A DNA stretch of 64,000 bases. Source: Prevotella heparinolytica (lineage in GTDB: Bacteria > Bacteroidota > Bacteroidia > Bacteroidales > Bacteroidaceae). The stretch is from assembly GCF_004342845.1 (NCBI RefSeq), contig NZ_SLXB01000017.1, forward strand, positions 26,679-90,678, in the 5' to 3' direction. The stretch's first letter is position 1. Every line of letters begins with the position of its first letter. Below are positions 1-8,500 of this stretch, piece after piece. The position numbers and the translations under genes are program-made. Below the pieces are notes generated by a model. It searched no databases. It worked only from the letters and a program-made list of their open reading frames with translations, and was not told the DNA's origin.

Positions 1-3000
1 TATTGGCCTAAACCTCCATTGGCTCCGCCCACGGTCTGATAGTACTTTTTGGCATCTACATAACCGTTGTTGACCCATACGCCGCCAGCATCGCGTGCAT
101 CGGCCGTGGCCTGAGACACGCCGTAATAGTCGAGAACACCTTGTGTGTTGGATATCACAAGACCGCCCAAACGTGCCGAAAGCATAACGCCCAGGTTGAA
201 CCCTTTGTAAGAGAAATTGTTGTAGAAGCCCATGTTGGCTTTCGGAGCCATGCTACCTATTTTCTTAGGTTCTTTATAGGTAGTTACACCTAAGTTGCCC
301 GACTGTGAGTCTACCCAGATGCGACCATTGCCGTCTTTCTTCAGCTCTTTGTCTACGTAAAGGTCACTCATGGAACCTCCTTCGCGCAAGATCACACGAG
401 GACCATATCCTTCGGCTCCCAGCGTGGCCACGCGCAGTTCTTTCATTTCAATGGGTTCGCCGGTGGCCGGATTGATGGCTCCTCCCGCCAGGCGTTTCAC
501 TTTCGAGCGGTTCATGGTCAGCGTATAAGAGCTGTTCCACTCGAAATCGCGTTTCTTGTATGTGTAACCCAGCGCAAGCTCGATTCCCTGGTTCTGGATG
601 TTACCGGTTTGTACAATTCCTTTGGAGAAACCACTGGAAGAAGGCTCATCGATGGAGAATGTCTGATGATAGGTGTTGGAGCGATAGTAAGTAAAGTCCA
701 CGCTCAGGTTGCGCCACAACTTCATGTTCAGACCGATTTCCCAAGAACGGGTGTCTTCCGGCTTCAGGTTTGCCGCCGGACGGGTGGTAGAAGTAGCCCA
801 GCCATGCGACTGTTCGTTGAAAGCGAATCCCGGATTGGAAAGATAGCGGGCAAACGACGAACCTACGTGGCTATAAGAACCGCGCACTTTGGCATACGAA
901 ATGAATTCCGGCAGGCGGAACATTTCGGAAAGTACGACAGACACACCCACCGAAGGATAGAAGAAGCAAGGGGTATCAGTAAAGGCAAGCATGGATTCCC
1001 AGTCGGTACGGCCGGTCAATGTAAGGTAGAGACGGCTCTTCCAACCCAGTTCCACGTTGGCAAAGATGCTTTGTGTCTGGTCGTGATAGCCTTGCTGTTT
1101 CGGCTTGAAGTTAGAGTTGTAGTTGATGTTACGGATGGTGAACAGATTGGCAAGCCCTGCCAAATCGCCTTCCATGCCTTTGAGCTCGTGCACAAGGTCT
1201 TTGATAGAAGCGCCGAGGTTGGCGTTCAGCGTGAAGTCTTCGAAACGCTTGTCTGCGGTCAGCATGGCATCGGCATAGATGCTGCGGTCTGTACGGTCGA
1301 TGTCGGAGTAGAAACCGTTCTGTCCGGCAAAAGTGCCCAGCGTGGTGGCATGACGTTCTTGCGTGAAGCGGAAGTTGGAATTATCCAGTTTCACACGGCC
1401 TGAAACGTTCAGCCAGTCCAGTATCTTGTAGCTCAGGCTTCCGTTCACCATGAAACGGTGCTTTTCCGACTCGCGGTTCATGCGTTTGGCAATCCAGTAG
1501 GGATTCTGAAGGCTCATGCCTTGCGCCTCGTAGGGCCAGTATTGTACCATCAGGTCACGTCCCACGTTGTAGCGCTCGAACATCCGTATCTCGTCGAAGT
1601 TGCCGTTGCGGGGGAACAGATACAAAGCCGGAATGGGGTTGAAATATTCGCCTTGCGAGGTCATGTTCTTATCGTTCTGAACGATGTAGCCGGCACCGAT
1701 GTCGAGTGTCAGTTTGTCTTTCAGGAAGGTAGCGGTGTTTCGGATGGAGAAATTGTAACGGCTATACGAATTGTTGGGGATAACTCCGGTTGAATGGGTG
1801 GTAGAAGCCGAGGCATAGGTCTGGTTCTTGTTTGTACCCGTAGAGAACGAGATGGTGTTGATGACATTCGTTCCGGTGTTGTAGAAGTTTCTCGGGTCAT
1901 ATCGTTTGTCGGTCTTGTTTCCCCAGCTCTCGAAAGCACCGTCCAGATTACCGTATGTATTCTGCATCTCCGGCATCATGTACACGTTGGAGAATGTGGT
2001 GTTGTTCGTAACGGTCAATGAAGTGCGTTCCGCGCTTCCTTTCTTGGTGTTGATCAATACCACACCGTTAGCGGCATCATTACCGTAGAGGGCTGCGGCC
2101 GAGGGACCCGTAAGCATGTTAATGCTTTCGATGTCATCCGGATTCAGGTCGGCTATAGCATCCGTTCCTCCTTGTGTGGCAAGACGGCTATCGCTTGACC
2201 CTCCGGCAGAAACGTTGAACATAGGAATACCGTCAATGACATATAGCGCATTGTTATCTTTAGTGATGGATTTTGAACCGCGCATTACCACACGCGCTGC
2301 TCCTCCGGCACCTGTCGATGAGCTGTTGATGGTGACACCGGCCACCTTTCCGGCCAGCGAACTCATGAAGTTGGCATCTTTCACAGTATTGAAGGCATCG
2401 TTCTTCACCTGCTGCACATTATAGCTCAATGCTTTTTGTTCGCGCTTGATACCCAATGCGGTCACCACGACTTCTTCCAGCATTTCCGCGTCCTGTTTCA
2501 TTATCACTTGATAGAAATCTGTTTTTGAAACAGGGATGAGTTGAGTGGCATAACCTACATAAGAAACGACGATTTTAGATGTTGTCGGCACGTTTATGGA
2601 AAAATTACCGTCAATATCGGTAATCGTACCCGTAGAACTGCCATCCACGGCTATGTTTACTCCGATCAGTGGTTCCCCGTCCTCATCAACCACTTTTCCT
2701 TTGATATCTTTGGAAGCCTGCGTGGCGGTTTTTGTTTTCTTTCCTGTAATGATAATATAATTGTCTTGGATTTGATAGATAAAACCGGTATCTTTCAGGA
2801 TAGCATCAAGAGCGGCCGGCAGTGATACGTTTTGCAAGTCAAGGTCGATAAAATCTTTTCCCATCAGCTCGGAATCACTATAATTTATGGACATCTTAGA
2901 TTGCTTTTCCACCGCTTTCAGAGCCTGAATGACAGTAATTTTTTCTTGTTTGATCGTTATTTTTCTTTCATTCTGAGCCGATACAAGTGTAGGTATCAGT

Positions 3001-3077
3001 AATAATAGACTAAGAAAAGTTAGAAAGACCCATTTATGGGTTATTCGTTCTGCTATTTTTTTATAAATTTGTAGCAT
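1..3077 (-). CDS. SusC/RagA-like TonB-dependent receptor with STN domain (partial, 3' end missing)
   Basis: Outer-membrane TonB-dependent receptor that would import an oligomer together with a SusD partner. About 1025 residues are visible and the frame runs off the left edge. In order: hydrophobic signal segment ending LVSAQ, STN domain (about 36-100) with the IQALKAVEKQS pattern, carboxypeptidase-regulatory-like domain (about 123-200, GEPLIGVNIAVDG), then EEVVVTALG and the plug domain (about 200-330), then barrel. The start is the ATG at 3077, which gives a complete signal peptide. The STN domain and the FecR and ECF sigma genes just upstream indicate a signalling receptor. The substrate cannot be told because the downstream genes are outside the window. 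Family assignment is secure. Confidence 0.95.
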   Translation of the reverse strand, partial: MLQIYKKIAERITHKWVFLTFLSLLLLIPTLVSAQNERKITIKQEKITVIQALKAVEKQSKMSINYSDSELMGKDFIDLDLQNVSLPAALDAILKDTGFIYQIQDNYIIITGKKTKTATQASKDIKGKVVDEDGEPLIGVNIAVDGSSTGTITDIDGNFSINVPTTSKIVVSYVGYATQLIPVSKTDFYQVIMKQDAEMLEEVVVTALGIKREQKALSYNVQQVKNDAFNTVKDANFMSSLAGKVAGVTINSSSTGAGGAARVVMRGSKSITKDNNALYVIDGIPMFNVSAGGSSDSRLATQGGTDAIADLNPDDIESINMLTGPSAAALYGNDAANGVVLINTKKGSAERTSLTVTNNTTFSNVYMMPEMQNTYGNLDGAFESWGNKTDKRYDPRNFYNTGTNVINTISFSTGTNKNQTYASASTTHSTGVIPNNSYSRYNFSIRNTATFLKDKLTLDIGAGYIVQNDKNMTSQGEYFNPIPALYLFPRNGNFDEIRMFERYNVGRDLMVQYWPYEAQGMSLQNPYWIAKRMNRESEKHRFMVNGSLSYKILDWLNVSGRVKLDNSNFRFTQERHATTLGTFAGQNGFYSDIDRTDRSIYADAMLTADKRFEDFTLNANLGASIKDLVHELKGMEGDLAGLANLFTIRNINYNSNFKPKQQGYHDQTQSIFANVELGWKSRLYLTLTGRTDWESMLAFTDTPCFFYPSVGVSVVLSEMFRLPEFISYAKVRGSYSHVGSSFARYLSNPGFAFNEQSHGWATSTTRPAANLKPEDTRSWEIGLNMKLWRNLSVDFTYYRSNTYHQTFSIDEPSSSGFSKGIVQTGNIQNQGIELALGYTYKKRDFEWNSSYTLTMNRSKVKRLAGGAINPATGEPIEMKELRVATLGAEGYGPRVILREGGSMSDLYVDKELKKDGNGRIWVDSQSGNLGVTTYKEPKKIGSMAPKANMGFYNNFSYKGFNLGVMLSARLGGLVISNTQGVLDYYGVSQATADARDAGGVWVNNGYVDAKKYYQTVGGANGGLGQ

Positions 3078-3161
3078 CTTTAGTATTAGTTAATTGGTTA
3101 TTATTCTAGAATCTTCGGAATAGCGTCAATATGCGCTAATATTAAGGGACATTGATTTCAC

Positions 3162-3200
3162 ATCCGGAAGGAACGGGCACTCCTTCCGGATACTTTTTTT
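3162..3200. terminator. 11-bp stem-loop between fecR and susC of locus A
   Basis: Perfect inverted repeat: ATCCGGAAGGA (3162-3172) pairs with TCCTTCCGGAT (3181-3191) over an 8-base loop. The T-run follows on the + strand (3194-3200), so it would terminate antisense transcription. On the - strand, in the direction of the operon, it has no T-run, so it could lower or stabilise the susC message rather than end it. Confidence 0.5.
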
Positions 3201-3234
3201 GCATAGTACTTTTTTTATAGGTTCTACAACTGGT

Positions 3235-4221
3235 TCATTTTTTATGCCTTACGTAACATTTATTTCCTTTGATTACATAATTTATATCTCCCACCACCTG
3301 TGATATAATCTTCATCACTTCGTCCAGATTCGCTTGCTTTCGGAAGCGGAAGCTATATGTGCTCTTGTTCATGCTATGAAGGCTATATACGAAAGCATAA
3401 GGGAATTTACGTTCAAGGCTTGTGAAAATATCCTCCAAGGGCATATTGCTGAAAAACAACTCTCCGCGTTGCCATGCTGTCACATCATCGATTTCCGGCA
3501 ATCGAAGGTCATGTCTTTTAGTTTGTTTGTTATATATCAGTTGCTCATTGGGCTTTAAAACGACATTGGATATCAAGTTGTTGAATTCCACCTTTACACT
3601 ACCTTCCAGCAAAGTGGCAATCAATTCGTTATTTTCGGGATAAGCGTTTACGTTGAACTCTGTTCCCAAAGCCGTAACCTGACAGTCATTGGCTTTCACG
3701 ATAAAAGGATGTTTTTTATCCGGTTTCACTTTAAAATTGGCTTCACCTATCAAATACACGCTTCTGGTATCTCCGGTAAACTGTTCCGGATACAACAGCG
3801 TACTTTTTGAGTTCAACATTACATGTGTGCCGTCGGGCAATGTCAGTTCTTGAATTTCTGCTGTCGGTATATAGCATTCGACCAAATCCACCTCCGGCCT
3901 GTTTTTCTCCAATATCAGATAAACAGAAACAGACGACACGGCCAATAAAAGAATCGCTGCGGCTCTCCACACCAACAGCTGATATTTCTTGTGAGGGATG
4001 GAAGGAATCACACCTATGTTTTGTTGCATCCGGCGTATTGATTGTTCCATTCCGCCAGGAACCTTTTGTTCTCCGGCTTGTTTCCAGAGTCCGCGAAGTG
4101 CTTCGTTTTTCTCATCGGCATGCTCCTCATCGGCCAGCCATTGCTGCACTTTCTTTTGCGTATCGGCCGAATAGTCATTCTGCCCGAACAAGTCGATGAG
4201 TTGTTTAATATAGTTCTTCAT
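3235..4221 (-). CDS. FecR-family anti-sigma factor
   Basis: Inner-membrane anti-sigma regulator expected to hold its ECF sigma inactive until the SusC STN domain signals. 328 residues: cytoplasmic sigma-binding part with a WLADEEH segment near 28-34, one transmembrane helix at about 84-105, periplasmic FecR domain (ELTLPDGTHVMLNSKSTL, then VTALGTEFNVNAYPEN), and a C-terminal DUF4974-like region (FSNMPLEDIFTSLERKF). The start is the ATG at 4221, behind AAGAAAAG. A longer frame to 4269 exists but adds an unlikely leader. It sits between the sigma gene (62 bases upstream) and susC. Confidence 0.92.
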   Translation of the reverse strand: MKNYIKQLIDLFGQNDYSADTQKKVQQWLADEEHADEKNEALRGLWKQAGEQKVPGGMEQSIRRMQQNIGVIPSIPHKKYQLLVWRAAAILLLAVSSVSVYLILEKNRPEVDLVECYIPTAEIQELTLPDGTHVMLNSKSTLLYPEQFTGDTRSVYLIGEANFKVKPDKKHPFIVKANDCQVTALGTEFNVNAYPENNELIATLLEGSVKVEFNNLISNVVLKPNEQLIYNKQTKRHDLRLPEIDDVTAWQRGELFFSNMPLEDIFTSLERKFPYAFVYSLHSMNKSTYSFRFRKQANLDEVMKIISQVVGDINYVIKGNKCYVRHKK

Positions 4222-4283
4222 GAATCTTTTCTTTCTTTTAATTCCGGGGGCTTTATATACTAAATACAACTACGTTTGGCACA

Positions 4284-4838
4284 CTACTTAAAAATATTTG
4301 CCAAAATGATAAAAAAGAGTAGCGCTTTCTTTAATTCGATCAATGCCAAGTAAACTTGATGTTCTACGGAACGTATGGAAATATCGAGTTTTCCGGCTAT
4401 TTCCTTGTGACTTAATCCGCTGAAACGACTCAACTCGAAAATTTCCCTCCTGCGTTTGGGCATCTTCTCCAGAGTGAGCCGGATAATCAGCAACATCTCC
4501 TTATAATATACGTCATTCAGGATTCCTTCTTTTTCTGTCAGTTCATAAAGAAATGTTTTTTCGGCCTGTTCCATTTGGTAGTCTTGTTCTATCTGCCGGT
4601 GTTTAAAGATGTTGAGCACCATATTCTTGGTCATGGTGAAGAGGTAGCTGTCCGGTTCGCGGTCGTTGTCCAGCCACAGTTCGGGTTTGGTCCAAAGTTT
4701 GCAAAAGACGTCCTGTGCCACATCCTCCGCATCGTCCTCGGACTTGAGTAGCATTCGGGCGAAGTTTTTTACAGTTGGGAAATATGCAGTAAAAAAACTC
4801 TGAAACTGTATTTCAATCCGCCTATCATTATTTTCCAT
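4284..4838 (-). CDS. ECF RNA polymerase sigma factor (Bacteroidetes sigma-70 type)
   Basis: Extracytoplasmic-function sigma factor that should direct transcription of the adjacent receptor genes once released by FecR. 184 residues from the ATG at 4838. Sigma region 2 is visible as LKSEDDAEDVAQDVFCKLW, and region 4 as LEKMPKRRREIFELSRF followed by the helix-turn-helix GLSHKEIAGKLDISIRSVE. Upstream in-frame codons exist as far as 5000 but no sigma homology lies there. First gene of locus A; a promoter is at 5014-5044. Confidence 0.93.
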   Translation of the reverse strand: MENNDRRIEIQFQSFFTAYFPTVKNFARMLLKSEDDAEDVAQDVFCKLWTKPELWLDNDREPDSYLFTMTKNMVLNIFKHRQIEQDYQMEQAEKTFLYELTEKEGILNDVYYKEMLLIIRLTLEKMPKRRREIFELSRFSGLSHKEIAGKLDISIRSVEHQVYLALIELKKALLFFIILANIFK

Positions 4839-5013
4839 CTTTTTTATAGTATTTTCGGCATTAACAGTCAAGGGTATGATTCGTTTCTTCAAAACGCTTA
4901 TCATGCGAAAGCCAGAAAAACACGGCAGTGTGCTATGCGTCACAAAAAAAGAAAGCAGGCTTTGTGGATTCGTGACTGGAGAAACTGTTTTCTGCACCAA
5001 TTTTTCGATTCCG

Positions 5014-5044
5014 CAAAGATAAGCAGTTTACGCTCAATTCCAAA
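5014..5044 (-). promoter_or_regulatory. Promoter of locus A sigma gene
   Basis: On the - strand, TATCTTTG (5021-5014) matches the Bacteroidetes -7 consensus TAnnTTTG and TTTG (5044-5041) matches the -33 element, with the usual 19-base spacing. Predicted start of transcription is near 5008, leaving a leader of about 170 bases before the sigma ATG. Confidence 0.65.
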
Positions 5045-5080
5045 AGTCCGTGGGAACTTTTGGAATTGAGCCTTTTTTTA
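5032..5080 (+). terminator. Perfect 16-bp inverted repeat with T-run, overlapping the locus A promoter
   Basis: GCTCAATTCCAAAAGT (5032-5047) and its exact complement (5056-5071) surround an 8-base loop, and CTTTTTTTA follows on the + strand. It has the form of a strong intrinsic terminator for + strand transcripts, yet no + strand gene lies upstream. Its left arm contains the -33 element of the sigma promoter, so it may instead act as an operator or insulator. Confidence 0.6.
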
Positions 5081-5177
5081 GTGTTTTGTTCAATCGCGAT
5101 GTTTTTTGTTGAGAATTAGTACTAAGTGTTTATCGAGAGGCTTCCCTTGCGAGAGATATCTGTATGACGGCTTTGAT

Positions 5178-5257
5178 GGATATATATATCCACCTCGCTG
5201 CAAATATATGCCGAGCGTGCTGCATATATATTTCCAGCCAAGGGCATCTATATAGCG
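5178..5257. repeat. 22-bp tandem palindromic array, locus 1
   Basis: Four AT-rich palindromic cores begin at 5178, 5200, 5222 and 5244, exactly 22 bp apart: GGATATATATATCC, GCAAATATATGCC, GCATATATATTTCC, GCATCTATATAGCG. Linkers also pair: CACCTCG (5191-5197) with CGAGGTG (5261-5267). Read on the - strand, toward the sigma gene, it is clearly related to the array at 12671-12748. Confidence 0.75.
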
Positions 5258-5556
5258 AGCCGAGGTGAAGAGGAGAGACATCTAAGATGTAAATGTTTTT
5301 CTCTTCCATTAATTCCGCAGTCATTTTTCTCACAAGAAAAAGGACTGCGAAATTAAGGTTCATTATATGAAGACCGCTTATATCGAATATCGCAAGATTT
5401 TATTTACTTTGCAGAACTTTAGTTCCTGCCGGCATCTTGCAGATGTTTCTTCGGACACTTTTATAAGAAAAAGAAAAGAACCAATGAAGAAGCCGATAGA
5501 AACAGAAAAGGAAAATCCGCAGGTTCTTGATATATCACGCCCTAATGATGTCCGCG

Positions 5557-8500
5557 ATGAAAAAAAAATGGTTGAAGGCGGTACTTTGGTTATTGCTTAC
5601 TCCTATACTGCTGTTTGTATTGCTGATGATATTGCTTTATGTGCCTCCCGTGCAGAACTTCATACGAAAACAGGCCACAGCAATCGCATCGCATGCCACG
5701 GGTATGGACATTTCCGTGGAACGAATCGACCTGCGCTTTCCTTTGAACTTGCTGGTACACGGTGTGTTGGTGGTGCAACCCGAAGACAGTGTCCGCCATG
5801 TACAACATCCTGATACGTTGCTAAGCCTCGGAAGTTTAAACGTGCGCATACAAGCATGGCCGTTGCTGGAAGGAAAGATAAAGGTGGACGGCGTCACCCT
5901 GAAACAAGCAACAGTAAACTCTTCGAACTTACTGGAGGGTATCCGGATAAAAGGTGCGCTGGGGCACTTTTTCCTTGCAACTCACGGCATAGACCTGAAT
6001 ACGGAAGAAGCCGTGCTGGGTGACGTACAGCTGAGTGACACCCACATGCAAGTGATACTGGCCGATACTTCCCAAACCCCGAAAGATACTGCCGAAACAG
6101 CCTTGAATTGGCGAATTTCCCTTCATGCCCTGAAGCTGAAAAACGTCTCCGTTGATTTGCGCATGCCTCTCGACTCCATGTACTTGACCACACACATTGC
6201 CAATGCCGAGCTGAACAATGCCGATGCCGATTTGAAACGGCATTTTTATGGCTGGCGCCGTTTCCTGTTGTCAGGGGCTTCCGTGAGCTATGACACCGGC
6301 CATATAACTTTCCATACCGCAATGCCGGCAGACAGTACGAATGTGAAACCAACCGAAGGTTTCGACCCTTCGCACATTGCTCTTCACGACATCCGCCTTT
6401 CCATCGACTCAATGCTGTATGGGAGCAAAGAAATGAATGCCGTTATTCGCGAATGCTCCATGTACGAACGTTCCGGACTGAGTATCACTTCCCTTACCGG
6501 ACATTTCTTTGCCGATTCCACCCGCATCCGCATCCCTTCACTGAAGCTGCTCACGCCGCATAGCGAGATGAGCCTTGCTGCGCATGCACACCGTGAAGCG
6601 CTTACTTTGTCCGCTACCGGAGACCTATTTGCCCGCCTGCATGCCCGCATCGGCAAGCAGGACATGCTGCTGTTTGCTGGCGGATTGCCCCGAAGCTTCA
6701 AAGAAGCCTATCCTTTCCGTCCTTTAGTGATTCATGCCGGTGTGGAAGGAAGCCCGAAACAATTACGATTATCCCGCCTCACCGCCGACCTGCCCGGTGC
6801 GTTTTCCCTGAACGGAAGCGGTGAATTCCGGAATTTGGCAGACAGCCTGAGGCGCAACGGAAGCATTGACCTCGAAATGCAGACGCAAGACCTGAACTTC
6901 CTGACAAGACTTGCCGGACATACTCCCGATGGTTCCGTTGCGGTGCCCGACAGCATGGGCCTGACAGCCCGCTTTGCATTGGACGGTTCGCAATGCACGA
7001 CCGCCTTTAAACTGCAAGAGCAGGAAGGGGTTCTTAACCTTGATGCCTCTTATGATCTTTCCACCGAGGCCTATCATGCCGATTTGGTGGCCGATGCTTT
7101 ACAAATCCATCACTTCCTGCCCAAAGACTCCATCTATACCTTGTCGGCAAATGTATCAGCCAAAGGAAAAGGCATAGACTTCACATCCCGCAAGGCCGTT
7201 GCCGAATTGGATGCCTCGCTGGAAAAATTGCAATACGGATATTGGAATATCTCCGATGTAGGCCTACGTGCATCTCTCCGTTCATCCGTAGCCACCGTAC
7301 ACTTGGCCGGCAACAACGTTTTGCTGAAGATGCGTGGAAATATAAAAATGCGCCTCGACCGGAAGTATCCGGACGGCACACTACAGATTGATGTGGAGGA
7401 TGTGGACCTGCATAAATTAGGCTTTGCCCCCCGCCCCTTGAAGTATCCGTTCGCTTTCCGGCTGGGAGCAGAAACCGGACGTGACTCCGTCAACCTCAAA
7501 CTCGATGCCGGCGACTTGAATTTGCGATTCAAGGCACACTGCCCTTTGAAAAAATTCTTGGCACAGTCCGATGAATTCTCTACAATGCTGATGAAGCAGT
7601 TACAAGCAAGGAAGCTGAATCATGCCGACCTCCGCCATGTACTTCCATCGGCCGACATGCAACTCTCAGCAGGAAACAGGAATCCGGTCAGCTATTATTT
7701 GGCAACGCAGGATGTCTCGTTCGATGACATGAGTTTGGGATTCAATTTCACTCCCGAACTCGGCATCAACGGACGCACGGCCATCCATAAACTGCGTGTG
7801 GACTCCCTGCAACTTGACACCATTTTCTTCGACGTGAAACAAGATACTGCTTGCATGAAGTTACAGGGCGGTGTCATCAACGGCCCCAAGAACCCTCAGT
7901 TCGTCTTTCGCAGTACGCTGACGGGAGAGATTCGCAATGAAGATGCGGAACTGACCATGAATTATACCGATAAGCAAGGGAAAACCGGTGTGTTGCTTGG
8001 CCTCAACGCACGGTCGTTGACCGAAGGGCATGGCAAGGGAGACGGACTCCTGCTGCGTGTGACGCCTGCCGAGCCCATCATCGCTTTCCGCAAGTTCCGT
8101 TTTGTGGATGAGAGCAATTGGATTTACCTGCATAAGAACATGCGCGTCTATGCCAATGTAGATATGGACAGTGACGACGGCCTATGCTTCCGCATGCAGT
8201 CCGACAGGAGCGACACCCTTTCGTTGCAGAACATCAACCTCGAATTGATTCGTCTACGCCTGAACGAACTTACAGACGTGCTTCCTTATATGCCGCGACT
8301 GACCGGGTTATTCTCTACCGAAGTCAGCTATGTGCAAACCGCCACTTCCCTGCAAATATCTGCCGAAGCCAATATAGAGAAACTGACATACGAACGGCAA
8401 CCTGTGGGCGACTTGGGACTGGGTATCACTTGGCTGCCCGGTGATAAGAACAAACATTACCTGAATACCTATTTCACTTGCGACAACCGGCAGGTAATGA

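Noticed and set aside
609..1403. Long + strand open frame opposite the first SusC gene
   Set aside because: It is antisense to the receptor, has no domain or signal peptide and has the composition of a mirrored coding frame.
5090..5363. Two overlapping small - strand frames across the first array
   Set aside because: They are made mostly of the 22-bp repeat units; no start context or homology.
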